Positions 34,635 to 48,252 of a stretch of DNA of 64,000 nt are shown here, piece after piece. The stretch's first letter is position 1, and each line of letters begins with the position of its first letter. The position numbers were made by a program, and so were the translations under genes. The notes beneath the pieces are model-generated. The model did not search any database. It was not told where the DNA came from and worked only from the letters and a program-made list of their open reading frames with translations. This DNA comes from Symsagittifera roscoffensis (lineage: Eukaryota; Xenacoelomorpha; Acoela; Convolutidae): assembly GCF_963678635.1 (NCBI RefSeq), contig NC_087063.1, forward strand, positions 1,218,287-1,282,286, in the 5' to 3' direction.

Positions 34635-37600
34635 CTTCATTTGAAATAATTAAATTTTTTTCTTCCAATATTTGGTGTCAAGTTGTCAAAAAACGCCTTT
34701 TCTCAAATGTTTGTGCAAACTTTCACAAAAAAATAACAATTTTTTCCTTAAGTTTTTCTCCTAATTACTCAAGATTTTTCCGTTACTCCAAAGGCACAAA
34801 CGATAACCCAGTAACCTTGAGAAAAATTCTTTATTTTCTAATTGTTTTTGTATTTCGGTTTGCCTTGCTCTCTAGCGTTGGTGTCTGCTGCAACATCTGT
34901 TTGCAGTGAATTTTTCTAATGATTGGTGGTTTTGCAATTGTGAGAAAAATTTTCATTATCATGCGAAAATCCTGTTCTTCATTTTGCTGTAAATGGATTT
35001 TCAGGGCCCATTCGATTTTTTCTTGTTATCAAGCGTCTCAATTTATCGAACATTTCTCACTCGAAGGGGTCTATCTGGTGTCTTAGTTAATTTTTCTAAC
35101 TTTTTCTATTGTCTTCTGATTTTCGTTTTTGAAATGCATCAACTGGCTGCTCCCGCACTTTATTTGCAAAGGCTTGTGAGTGATTTTCTCGATATTGAAT
35201 AGCTGCGTGGCTGTTGCGTCCTGGCTGCTAGTAGATTATTTTTGATTTTCGTTTTTGCTCTCAGTGTTTTATCCTCCCTTATGACCGTTATGAGGTGTCG
35301 ATAAGCAAACAAAGATGACCATTCATCTGGTTAGTAGTTGTCCGACCACTCGTCTTGTAGTTTTTATTGGCTTTTGAAAAATTTCCAGTGTAGACGTAAA
35401 CGGGAGACACGGCGAACAATTTTTTTTTCATTTATCTTCTTCTTGATTCTAAGGGGCACAACTGCTAAAGTTCAGGAAGTTACTTGTATATATTTTGAAA
35501 CGAACCACGGGTCATTCTCTTGTTGTTATCATGATTGAAATCTAAAATTAGAAAAGCAAGATTTTTTGATACAACTGGTGTTTACAAAGGGAATTGTAAG
35601 TGAGAATGAAGACTATTGGCAGCTTTTCTAGTTTAATTTTTAACCTTTCTCACTATATCATCAAAGTATCTGAGAAGAAGCTACACCCATGCGGTTCTGC
35701 CTATGCGGCTCACTGAATTGGGTCGGATCGAGCAACCTTACTAGTTTGGGTTTATAATTTTTCCCTCAAAACACAGACACCTACCCCTTCTCAAACGGCA
35801 CTGCGACCAACCCGTTGATCATAATATGATTTTTTGATTTTCCATGTCAGTCTGTAAGTGCCTGCTTCACCCGTTTACTCTGGGTTTTCGCCGCAATCTC
35901 AGTATCACGAGTTTCACGGCTGTTTTGCAACTTCTGCAAACTGAAAGAAAATCGACTTCTGTGAAAAAACGTACGTGACACTGAAGTTATCATCAACCTA
36001 GAATAAATTTGGTTGCAACAAAAAAATTTGCTGAATCAATTATGATAGCTTCGTGGCATCAAAAGTGGTCCCTAACGTTTCTGCCGACGTTTCTAGCTTC
36101 TTGCGTCTTATCTTGCTTAGTTATTTTATGCTCTGAGAAAAATGAATCTAAAAATGGACCATTTGGTAAAAAAACTGTTCGAGGCATCCAAAACCTCAAA
36201 ATTTAGCCAAATTATTTTTCTCAGACAGACTTTCAGAAACTTTACACGTTGGTCGCTATTGATATATATGATAAAAAGTGAGGAGTAGTCTCAATTTCCA
36301 ATTTCCATTTTAATTTTTGCATTTAAGGCCATAGAAACAATGGAGTCCAAAGGTAAAACTGTACTCAGTGTTGTGACGGCCACGAGGACTAAACCGCAAG
36401 TGACATAACTCAAAACGAAAACTCTGAATCACTTTCTTCGTTGAATCTCAGATTTCTGTTTCTATGTATTCCCAGGCAAACTTTCAGCGCTCTTACGCGT
36501 TGGTGGCAATTGAAAAAGTTAAGAGATATTAAAGCTTCACCTCAATTTCCAGTTTCAATTTTGATTTTCATTTCAAAAGATCATTTTAACTTTAGAAATG
36601 GTAGCAAAACTGTACTCACTCTGCCGCCCACAAAGACTAAGCATCACGTGACAAATCAAAACAGAAAAGAGCAGCTGTAACTCACCCTCTTCGTTCATAA
36701 TTTCTCCTTCCAACGGTCAATTTCCTTGACAAAGACCACAACTCTGCTCCTTTTTTTGCTGAATTGACTCTTTATTCGTGTTTGCTTGAAGTTCAGAAAA
36801 AACTTCTCTGAGGCTGTTTTTGTTTTCCAATGCCATTTTCGTGGGTTTCAGTTCCATTTTAACACTCCAGCAGCTCTGGTTCGATCTCCTCTTCGATTTC
36901 GAGATTGAGAACTGTGTGATGTGCAGTGCCCTAACTCCAGAGCTGATGAGATGACTCTTGATAGCAGGTGTATCGATTCTCCGACAAAAATTAGCTGCGC
37001 AGACACTTATAAGACCCTTAGCAGAGAAGGCTCTTCAGTTATTCGTATGTTGGCTGGCTATCGTCTTGCATATCATATCGTCCAAGACTAATACTTGTCC
37101 TTTATTGGATTGAGGAACGCTGTGGAGTAAGTTTGCCAAGTTGTTCCGTTGGATTCGCGGTATCTGACTTCAACGATAGACATGGAATCGCAATTGTCTG
37201 GTGAAGACTTTGCTGTTATTTTTGTCGATAAAATGCTTCAGACTATGATGGAGAGATTTGGTTGCATAAATGAGGATGATTTGATTTCTAATGAAAGAAA
37301 AAAGGTAAAACAACTAGGAAGAAATATATTATAGGAGATTATAAAATATATTGGTTTTAGGCCTTCGAGTTTTACAAAAATTACATCTAAACCGATTAAA
37401 TATGTTAAAATTTGAGACAATCGACCATAATGGCAACTAAAATAATGGGAAAAAACGAATTTTCATCCAGAGCAGTTTAGAGGTAGAATTAATGCTGTTT
37501 CGGAGAATTAACGGTCCTATTCGGCAAACTGAACGATTTGGGAGAGGTCAGTTTTAACTGACATGTGAAATTTTAAAAAAATTCGTTGCAAAGACATGTG

Positions 37601-38822
37601 ACCATTTTCATTTTCTGAATGCAGAAGACGCGCGAAAATCAGAACGACAATTTGGCTAATCGAGCAGAGAACGACGATTTATGCTGAGAGATGCTATTCG
37701 CAATTTATGCTCTTCGATTTATGCTTTAATTTAAACCACAATTTATGCTATTCGCAATTTTACCAGAATCTTCAGTACGAGTAGAGTTGTCTTGTTCCCG
37801 ACAGAATTCAGAAAGAGGTGCAATCGGAGAAGCGGAGAGAATACTTTGACGGGAAGATGGACAGCTGAAGCCGCTCAATGGTCCAGAGAATAAAACTGCT
37901 GGAGTTAATCTTATTGACTTCAAACTTTTTCTATAATTATCTTGGTTACGTTATTTACTTGAATCTAGAGTCTTGCCGGTATGTGATTGCTGAACTTAAT
38001 TTCTTGAGTGCATTTATTGGGATTATGTTGAGTTAAGGCGAGTTTTATGTTGATCCATCTGAAATGGATCAAAGGTCCTTTGTCTAATAAGAACTAATTG
38101 TTTACTAGTGGTTCCAACCCTGTTTTTAATGGTTTTCGCGTGATATAGGTATTTAGAAACCTAGCCATGGGGGCGTTCTTGTTTCTAGAGTGGGGGTGCT
38201 TTGGTAGTGGCCTTTAAGCGGAAACACGATTTGTAGTCTCATGTTTTACACGAACCGAATTGGCTCTGACCAAATGAGGTATAAAAGCACAAGAGATAGT
38301 GACCCTGACCCTTGATCCAAGGGTTATAGGGCCTGTTTTTTACCCTCATATGTGACATAAGTAGGCGACTGTTACATTGCCGTGCTGATTTAATCAATTT
38401 GGAAGGTCGAGAGTTGTGATTGCAACCCTTCCCAGTGCGGAAAAGAGGGCTTATTTGGTGAAGATCATCAATTCGGAAGGGTCTTGGGAAGAGACTTGAA
38501 ACTCATTTTAAAACAAATGTAAGCTTTCGGAAATCTCCTGAATTAAAATTAATCATATCAAATTCGTTTTCAGACAGTGAGAAGCTAGGAGTTGAGGGAA
38601 AGCGTTGATCCATCTCCGATGGATATGATAATTTTTATCTACTGAACAAAAACAAAAGTAAAAAGATAATTAAGTAGTAAACCTGTTATTAGGAGTGACA
38701 TCGTGGTCTGTGGATACTGAGACCCAGCCAGGGGCTCACTATTTTTGCATGTAATCAAATTATTTTGCTCGATCTGGCCGATAGCCTTAAATAGTAACGA
38801 CTTTGTCAACCCGATGTTAATG
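34635..38822 (+). repeat. Tandem-array unit 4 (about 4.2 kb)
   Basis: A and part of B, then a jump at about 35152 into the later half of F, then G (36310-37480; nearly identical to 26400-27560, offset 9908), a shortened H with AATAAA at 37889, I with TATAAAAG at 38280, and a full block J (38577-38822). Confidence 0.72.
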
Positions 38823-41800
38823 GACCAAACCCGAAGTTAAAGCACAAATAAACAGCTGCGTCAGTCGTGTGTACTTTTTTGAACCGTACAACCATGCAAA
38901 TTACCCACCTGTTTTCCTCTATTTGTCTTCATTTAAAATAATTAGTTTTTTGTCAAGTTGTCGAAAAATTAATTAGTCAAGTTGTCGAAAAACGCCTCTT
39001 GTTAAATGTTTGTGCAAATTTTCACAAAAATAACAATTTTTTCCTTAAGTTTTTCTCCTCATTACTCAAGATTTTTCCGTTACTCCAAAGGCACAAACGA
39101 TAACCCAGTAACCTTGAGAAAAATTGTTCATTTTCTAATTTCTTTATGTAGTTCAGTTTGCCTGGCTCTCTAGCGTTGGTGTCTGCTGCAACATCTGTTT
39201 CCAGTAATTTTTTCGAATGATTGGTGGTTTTGCAATTGTGAGAAAAAACTTCATTATCATGCGAAAATCCTGTTCTTTGAATTGTGCAAATTGCCCTCAG
39301 TTTTTTCTCATTTCGGAATAGAAGAACTAGTAGAGAAAAATTACCATACCAAATACGAATATGGTTCTTTGTTTTACTCTAATAAGATATTTAGGACCCA
39401 TTCCGACCTTCCAATGCTATCAAGCTCCATATACTATCTAATATAAATCACTCAAACGAATTTATCAGGTTTCTCTGACAAGTATCCAACTTATTTTGAT
39501 GGTATTTTGATGTTATTTTCAAATTTTGCATCACTTTGACGCTTTACCAAAAGGAAAACCAACGCCCGCATTAGCTCTTTAGATTTTTCTGCACCGGCGA
39601 TTAGGTCATTACTGCCTTTTTATCATACCTCCCCTAATTTTCTCTAATTCTACAGGTATCAAAGTCTTGAACGTTTTTCCAAACCGTACAACCCTGCAAA
39701 TTTCAAGATAACTAAGCTCTTTCATTAAAAAACAGGCACAGAATAATTGGTTCAAAAAAGACCAATCTCAAGGTTCCTAAAACTCAAACACTCTCTAACA
39801 CTTTACTTACAACATTTCAGCAAAAACGTCTGAGCCATACAAAAGGAAAAACACAAGCCACGCGTAATAAAACCTGCAATGCACCACGCAAATCAGTTTT
39901 TTCTTTATCAGTTCTCTCTTGTTGCACTGACTCCTCCTCTGTCCTCGATTTTAATGGCGTTTCGTGTGGCTTTCTTATGTCTCCATGATAGTCCTTGTTC
40001 TTTCTTTGTTGCCCCCTTTTTTGGCAATCAAACTTGCTGACATCCCTTTGTGATCTATTACCAATCGTAGCGACGTGAGCTCAAGTTCTACACACTGGTG
40101 CAACTTCATATTTTCCTTAAATTGCTCTAAATTGAGCTATTTGTTTTTTTAAGAGGAGCCGTTTTGTCGCTTAAATTGTTAGTACTGCTGATCCGAGTAG
40201 CTCGCTGAAGAAAAACAGCCTGCATTTTTAGTCTGCTTTTGACAAAGACAAAAAAGAGTGCTGCTTCTTGTCTTCAAAAAACTTAGATTCAAGCACAAAC
40301 TGACTAACAAAAAGTTTTTCATCTCTGAAGTCAGCACTATCTATTGACCTCAAACCAGAAGTGTTTTATAAACTGCTTGTAAAGGGTGTATTTTGCCCTT
40401 TTTTAGACAAAATAATTGGTATTTAATTACTTAAAAAATGAGCATACGAAAACAGACTCACCTATAGGTCTCCACTTTCAGAAATGCCGGCTTGAGGGAA
40501 ATAGCGCAGATCTCAGTTGAAGTTATAAGTAGCCCGAAACCCCATACGAAATTATTAACCCTGGGGTCAACACAATTTAGGAAAGTGAAGTCTGGCCTGA
40601 ACGAGCGCGATGATATAAGAAGCGAAAAGTTGCATTAAGAAGTTTTGTTCCAAAATTGTTTTGGTTTTTTCTCAAAAGCGTACGTGTCTAAACAAAAAAT
40701 GTTAAACTAAGAAACTTTCAGACGAGCTCAATGAAAATTGTTTTCATTTAATGCTAGAGTTTGAAGGTTATTCAAAACGAACTGATTTTTTTTGAAAATT
40801 TTATCAAGGTGGTTCAAAACCAAAACTGATGTTTTTACTTAACCAATGCTAATTGATGATTTGGGTCATTTAGGTTAGTTTATTTTTAAAATCCTATAAA
40901 GAATATGATTGCATGGTTGTTTCAAGTTTTTTTCTCGTCAGAATTTCCTTAAATAAAGAAAATCAAAAGTTTTATTGAGAAAATTCTGATAAAAAACAAC
41001 TTTGGCGAAATTTTTTATAACTGATTTTGTATTAGAGGATAGGTTATTATTTGATTGTGTTTGACATTAAAACTTTTGACCATTCTGAACCTATGGACTA
41101 TTCTGGCCAAAAAAACTTTCTGAACTTTTGACCCTTTTGACCAAAAATACAACAAAACTTTAATTTTCAGTTTAACTGCGTTTAATAAATCAAATATGTT
41201 AGAAATGTAAAGAGAAAAAAGAATTTGTCCATTTTTAATGCATCTTTGCGTCTGAACATCTAAGGTTATGTTCAAAACGATCAAAAAATATGCAAAATTT
41301 TAGCATTTTGCTTACAAAAAATATCATGCAACAGAGTAGAAAAAAATCTGTTATGCAATCCTTGTTAAAAACTAATTAATTGTTCCAAAGAAATTTATCT
41401 GAAAAACTTGTGCTTTGTTTCATGCTTTTTTAAAACAAAGTTTTCAATTAGAATATCAATGTTACTCTCGCATGTCAGTTTTTTAATAAGTCTTGATACT
41501 TAGCCAAGTTTTTTGATATTTTGAAACTATAGCTTCAGTGTCAACTCCCTGTGTATAAAATTGTCGCTTCTTTTGGGTCCTGGTTTCTCTCTCCTAATAT
41601 ACAGAGCTTTTGCTGTCAATAATTAAATACTGCTATTGAACAGGTCAAAGATCATCCTTTTTGGTGGAACAGTTGGCCGATAGGAGCATCTTTTTTTACG
41701 GTGCCGCACTACCATACATTTAAGATGCCTGCCCAACTAGCTAAAATTGGTGGATATACATCAAATACCTTCAAATTTGTATGGTACTTTAGATTCCAAC

Positions 41801-44800
41801 TCAACCAAAAGAGCTGATTTTAAAATGGCAGTCTTGCTTGAACTTTGGCGTCGTTTACCGTTTCAGCGTTTTAGTGATGTCCCGCACTTTATTTGCAAAG
41901 GCTTGTGAGTGATTTTCTCGATATTGAATAGCTGCGTGGCTGTTGAGTCCTGGCTGCTAGTAGAATATTTTTGATTTTCGTTTTTGCTCTCAGTGTTTTA
42001 TCCTCCCTTATGACCGTTATGAGGTGTCGATAAGCAAACAAAGATGACCATTCATCTGGTTAGTGGTTGTCTGACCACTCGTCTTATAGTTTTTATTGGC
42101 TTATGAAAAGTTTCCAGTGTAGACGTAAACGGGAGACACGGCAAACAATTTTTTTTCATTATCTTCTTCTTGAATCTAAGGGGCACAACTGCTAAAGTTC
42201 AGGAAGTTACTTGTATATATTTTAAAACGAACCACGGGTCATTCTCTTGTTGTTACCATGATTGAAATCTAAAGTTAGAAAAGCAAGATTTTTTGATACA
42301 ACTGGTGTTTACAAAGGGAACTGTAAGTGAGAATGAAGACTATTGGCAGCTTTCCTAGTTTAATTTTTAACCTTTCTCACTATATCATCAAAGTATCTGA
42401 GGAGAAGCTACACCCATGCGGTTCTGCCTATGCGGCTCACTGAATTGGGTCGGATCGAGCAACCTTACAAGTTTGGGTTTATAAATTTTCCCCTCAAAAC
42501 ACACAAACCGACCCCTTTTCAAACGGCACTGCGACCAACCCGTTGATCATTATCTGACTTTTTGATTTTCCACGTCAGTCTGTAACTGCCTGTTTCACCC
42601 ATTTACTCTGGGTTTTCGCCGCAATCTCAATATCACGAGTTTCACGGCTGTTTTGCAACTTCTGCAAACTGAAAGAAAATCGACTTCTGTGAAAAAACGT
42701 ACGTGACACTGAAGTTATCATCGACCTAGAATAAATTTGGTTGCAACAAAAAAATTTGCTGAATCCATTATGATAGCTTCGTGACATCAAAAGTGGTCCC
42801 TAACGTTTCTGCCGACGTTTCTAGCTTCTTGCGTCTGATCTTGCTTAGTTATTTTATGCTCTGAGAAAAATGAATCTAAAAATGGACCATTTGGTAAAAA
42901 AAACTGTTCGAGGCAACCAAAACCTCAAAATTTAGCCAAATTATTTTTCTCAGACAGACTTTCAGAAACTGTACGCGTTGGTCGCTATTGATATATATGA
43001 TAAAAGGTGAGGATTAGTCTCAATTTCCAATTTCCATTTTAATTTTTGCATTTAAGGCCATATAAACAATGGAGTCCAAAGGTAAAACTGTACTCAGTGT
43101 TGTGACGGCCACAAGGACTAAACCGCACGTGACATAACTCAAAACAAAAACTCTGAATCACTTTCTTTGTTGAATCTCAGAATTCAGCTTCTATGTATTC
43201 CTAGGCAAACTTTCAGTGCTCTTACGCTGTTGGTGGCAATTGGTAAAGTTAAGAGAGAAAGGCTTAACCTAAATTTCCAGTTTCAATTTTGATTTTCATT
43301 TCAAAAGGTAATTTTAACATTAGAGTTGGCAGCAAAACTGTACTCACTCTGCCACTCACAAAGACTAAGCATCACGTGACAGGGCAAAACAGAAAAGAGC
43401 AGCTGTAACTCACCCTCTTCGTTCAGATTTTTTCCTTCCAACTGTAAATTTTCTAGACAAAGACCGCAACTCTGTGCCTTTTTCCGCTGGATTGACTCTT
43501 TATTTGTGTTTTCTTGAAGTTCAGAAAAAACCGCTCTGAGGATATTTTTGTTTTTCAATGCCATTCTCATAGTTTTCAGTTCCATTTTAACACTCCAGCA
43601 GCTCTGGTTCGATCTCCTCTTCCTTTTCGAGATCGAGAACCGTGTGATGTGCAGTGCCCCAACTCCAGAGCTGATGAGATGACTCATGATGGCAGGTGTA
43701 TTGATTATCTGACAAAAGTTATCTGCGCAGACACCAATCAGACCCTTAGCAGTGAAGGCTCTTCAGTTATTCGTATGTTGGCTGGCTATCGTCTTGCTTA
43801 TAATGTCGTCCAAGACTACTACTTGTCCTTTATTGGGTTGAGGATTGCTGTGGAGTAAGTTTGCCAAATTGTTCCCGCGGATTCGCGGTGTCTGACTTCA
43901 ACGATAGACACGGAATCGCAATTATCTGGGGAAGACTTTGCCGTTTTTTGGTCGATAAAATGCTTCATACTACGATGGAGAGATCTTGTTGCATAAATGA
44001 GGATAATTTGAATTCTGATGAAAGAAAAAAGATAAAAAAACCAGAAAGAAAAACATTATTTTGAAAGCCATAAAAATTACGATTCCTCATAAGGAGATTA
44101 TAAAAGTATTTTGGCTTTAGGCCTTTGAGTTTTAAAAAAGTACATGTAAACCAAATTGAATATGTCAAAATTTGTGAATATCGACCAGAATGGCGCCTAA
44201 AATGCAGAGAAAACGCAAATTTTTATCCGGAGCAGTTTAGTGGTTGAATTAATGCTGTTTCGTAGAATTAACTGTCTTATTCGGCAAACTTAATGAATGG
44301 GGAGAGCTCGGATTTAAATTACATGTGAAATTTTAAAAAAAAATTGTTTATAAAGACATGTGACCATTTGTTTTCGTGAATGAAGAAGAAGCGCGAAAAT
44401 CAGAACGACAATTTTCGCTAGTCGAGCAGAGAACAACAATTTATGCTGAGAGATCGAAAATCGGGATATAATTGTGAAGATCCGGGAGCGTTCCAAAATT
44501 TCCACAAAATCGTTATGTGCCAGTCGGTCTTGGAACTTTGATCTTGATATGGAAGTTTAACCTTGATTTTTTGGGAAAAAATATTTTTCAAAAATTTGAA
44601 TCGACCATGTCATGCTCGAGCTTCTCGCGACAATTGAAAATCAGAAGCTAAGATCATTAGAAGATTCGAGATATAATCGCGGGAAAGTTGGCAAAAAATA
44701 CAAGAGCAAAATTGCTATTCGCAATTTTACCAGAATCTTCAGTAAGAGTAGAGTTGTCTGGTTCCCAACAAAATTCAGAAAGAGGTGCAATCGGAGAAGC

Positions 44801-44947
44801 GGAGAGAAAACCTTAACGGGAAGATGGACAGCTGAAGCCGCCCAATGGTCCAGAGAATAAAACTGCTGGAGTTAACCTTTTTTACTTCAAACTTCTTCTA
44901 GAATTATCTTGGTTACGTTATTTACTTGAATCTAGAGTCTTGCCGGT
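38823..44947 (+). repeat. Tandem-array unit 5 (about 6.1 kb)
   Basis: A0, A (B missing; A joins C near 39290), C, D, a full F (40080-43140), G, and H with AATAAA at 44856. It breaks off at CTTGCCGGTATGTA, where the other units continue into block I. Confidence 0.72.
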
Positions 44948-45215
44948 ATGTACTTCCGGGCGAATGTTACAATTGTAGCTTAAACAAACGTTTTTGCCCA
45001 TTCCTAGCGCATTTTTTAAAACCTAACTAAAAAACCTACAACCGTTTTTGCCCATTAAAAACCTAACTTATAAAAAAGGTCAATTAAAATGGGCCGTTCC
45101 GTCATGCGAAGGTACGTTCACAGGTTGGATAGGGCCGTACCAACGCTAAATAACTATATCAGCAAAATTTTATGAATAAATCAAGTCGATATTAATGCAT
45201 CAAGAGAATTGTCAA
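44948..45215. other. Spacer between array and retrotransposon, no gene seen
   Basis: Begins with ATGTACTTCCGGGCGAATGT, almost repeated at 49478. A short duplicated phrase (CGTTTTTGCCCATT) occurs near 44990 and 45040. Confidence 0.4.
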
Positions 45216-48200
45216 TTAAAATCTACCCTCCTCGATTATAGCACAGATAGAATTTTCTATGTTGGATGTGTTTTTAAGATTTTTGCACCCTCTAAGGCAG
45301 AGGGTTGCACTAATCAGAAGTGCGAATTATTTTTTTTCTTATAAAGTTTGTTGTGTCCGAGTATCATTCATTCCGTTTCTCGCTTAATTTCTCTGCTAGT
45401 TTCTGTATGGTTTTCGTAGATCCTGGTGCTGCTCCTCCGGTACACGCAAAAATTAGTGGAACAAAGCTGCTGTGTTCCACATCCAGAATTCTTTGTTGGT
45501 ATTTTAAAGTTTTGACACTCTCACGATATTTGTAGGCGTCAGATATAGTTATAGGGCAGGATTTAGCATGGGGGTTAAAAATTTTTAACTCGAAAAAGTT
45601 TCAGCTGAATTGGCCTCTTCAGAGTCCATTTGCCTTGATGTGAAGTCGAGCGTCATCTTCAGTAGTAGTTGATTTGCTGTGAAAGCTTTCGCCTTCCAAC
45701 GATTGAAGTTTCGGCTCTATTTCAACATCATGGCATACTTCGTCCAGGAGTGTCGCAAGGGTATCGGGAGTTTCATTATGTCTTAGATGAGTGTATCCAC
45801 CTTGGGGACAGTGTAGAGAGTGGGTCAGTGTGAACGGTTGTCCACATGGGCATGTATGTGGGGTGTTTGGTGGTTCCCATCCATATCTCGGATGTAATCC
45901 ATACTTCAACTCTGAATTGTAAAGGGAAAAACTGTATTTTTTAAATGTAGCACATTTAGCCAATTCGATGCACCTTTCTGTGAGGCTAGATTTGTTGTCA
46001 GTTTTTTTCTGATGAGCAATTTTTGATAATTTTAGCCTTCTTTGAGAGTGTGATATTCTGTCTCTCAGTTTTGATGTTTCTATTTATCAGAGTTTGTTCC
46101 GTTTCAGCTATTTCTGGATCACAGCTATTTTCTAACGGATCGCAAATGGTTTGTGATCACTCAATATTTCTGGAAAAGTCCGTGTTACTGAGGAGTTCTA
46201 ATCCTCCCATTCTTAGTGGTAGTGCAAGAAGGTTGCGATCTTCATCGGTTATGTGGTTTTTACCAGTAATACTAGGAAGTAGCTACTGTCTTACGTTTTT
46301 CTCAATTTCATTCACTTTCTTGAAAATTTCCGGAGTTTTTCTGGTTAGAAAGCTTAATTTATTTTGAACTCCTTTTGTGTAGCAGGAGTACGCATTTTGT
46401 GGTGATCTTTTAATTGTTTTGGAAAGCTTTTCAGTTAGGGTAGCTGTCTTATCAATTTACCTTTCCATGTATTTATCACATGCTGATGGTGTTCCTATAA
46501 CCGAACCAAGTACTCGTTTTCATTTACTATGAATTGACACTTGGAAGGCTTCATTTTGTATCCAAAAGCATTTCCGTGCACATCCAGAATGTCCAGCTTT
46601 GCGCGGAGACTCTTAAGATCACCTGCAGCGCTTCCATTGTCTGCCTACCTTTTTTGTGTGACATTTGATTTTTGAAGGAACTCAATCAGTGGGGTTATCT
46701 CAATTCCGTACTTAGCCATTGCGAGGGGATCACCTTGCGTTGTGCCTTCGGTAGATGTCAAAACCGTGTTATTGACATATAGATTTGAGGGATTTTTATA
46801 TGAGTTGGCCAGCGCATGATGTAGTGCCGGAAAAAGGTTTTCTACATTTTTAGAGCAAGTTCTCTACTGAGCGAGTTGAAGGCATTTTCTGCATCAATAA
46901 GTAGTATGGCATCCGTCTCTGGTTTCTGAAACTCGTTCCTCAAGCTTTGGATAGCATATTCGATTCCATACTTCTAGCCTAAGCAGAGTTGGAAATTTTT
47001 TCCGAGATTTCAAGGTCTGATTTTATACATTGGGTGATTGTTTTGCCAATTACTTCGTCTATACCAATGTGCCGTACCCCTGAATTTTTGTGCAGAGGTA
47101 TCAGGCGACACGAGTTGCACGCCGTTAGGTTTTCGTGAGGGAGAACTTTACTTGCTAATGTATAGGATAGTTTAGCAATTGCTTTGCAAAGCTCAATGGA
47201 TGTCTGGTTGAAGTGATTTAATAGCCTTCTTCATTCGCACGCATCTAGACCTGAGAGACCGTGGCTTCGGTGCGTTTTCAGGGTTTATTTTCGAACTGTC
47301 TTGGCGTTTATTTGTTCCAATACAGAGGAGTGGGATGGCATTGTGTCTTCACTTACTTCAGTTGTTTAGTTAGTATGCGCTGTTTTGGCTTGAGGGTGTT
47401 TTTCTTTCAGGATACTAAGGACTGTTTTTCCTTCAATGACTTCGTTTAAGGGGAAGTACTCCTTTTGTTTTCTTGTCTGAAAGGCAGCCAATGGCGGCAG
47501 ATAGTTTGCTTGTACTCATTAGTTTATCGAAATGCTTAACTTTCCCGTTTACTTCGGACTTTTTCTGTTTTGGGGGTCTAATTTGGAGAACTTTTGCTTC
47601 AGTGAAAAGTTGGTCTAATAGGCCTTGCTTCCTTAAAATTATGCGGCAACTTTGTGTTTGAGAATTCGATCCGTTTGTTTCTGATTTAGTTTTGGGGAGC
47701 AGCAGATGTGGGAGAATTATTGCTGGTTTCGTTGCGAGGTTAGAATTTGGTGTTTCTTCTACCATTGACAACAGCTGCTGGTTCAGTAATTCTATGAATT
47801 GGAAGCCGGGCTTGTTTTTGCTTAGAGTTATGAAGCGCGGTTTCCAGTTAACGACATTTTTTTATGTGTCGTTTGGTTTAATTTCAAGTTTTTGGTCGAT
47901 ACGTTTCCAGAGGCCGAAGGGTGCTGTAGTGATTGGTGGGGGCGATGGATAAGATTGTGTTGCGTTGGGCAGTACGTTTGTTTCAGGTGTTGCCGGTGAT
48001 GTTTCTTTTTGAGTTGTGATGGGGGCTGTGCTTGTTGGTCTGTTGGTGGAGTTGGGCTCTTTTGCAAAGTTCTCGGGGGTACATTGTATGCACTAGAACC
48101 CATCGTAAAAAAGTTTGCTGCTCTGTAGCCCGCTACATGAGACATGGATGTAAGCTTTGCAAATGACACACCATATGGCTCATTTTTGGAGGTGGCGTTT

Positions 48201-48230
48201 GCAAATATGGCAGTGCGTTTGATCGGCCAT
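45216..48230 (-). pseudogene. Non-LTR retrotransposon ORF2: PHD-like finger, reverse transcriptase, C-terminal nuclease-like domain
   Basis: Read from ATG at 48230 down to a stop at 45216 (about 1000 codons). The N-terminus has a PHD-like finger (CHICKRHLQ, CVICKAYIHVSC). The reverse transcriptase follows with ILLIDAENAFNSL near 46900, TEGTTQGDPLAMAKYG near 46740, and the place of the YADD box (46647-46636) reading stop-Ala-Asp-Asn. After the thumb (NLLALPLRMGGLEL) comes a Cys/His cluster (CPCGQPFTLTHSLHCPQGGY), RHNETPDTL, DDARLHIKANG and FFELKIFNPHAK, a layout like LINEs with a restriction-enzyme-like endonuclease. Numerous in-frame stops (for example TGA and TAG within the first 60 codons) and a frame change near 45310 make it inactive. 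The clade is not determined. Confidence 0.8.
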
Positions 48231-48252
48231 TATTTGGCAGCTAGGAGTGTAA

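Noticed and set aside
44612-44860. 82-codon frame at the end of array unit 5 (GRWTAEAAQWSRE)
   Set aside because: Similar frames in other units are cut by frameshifts and stops; no recognisable domain.
20967-44947. CRISPR array
   Set aside because: Repeats are kilobase-scale blocks, not short regular repeats with spacers, and the window is eukaryotic.
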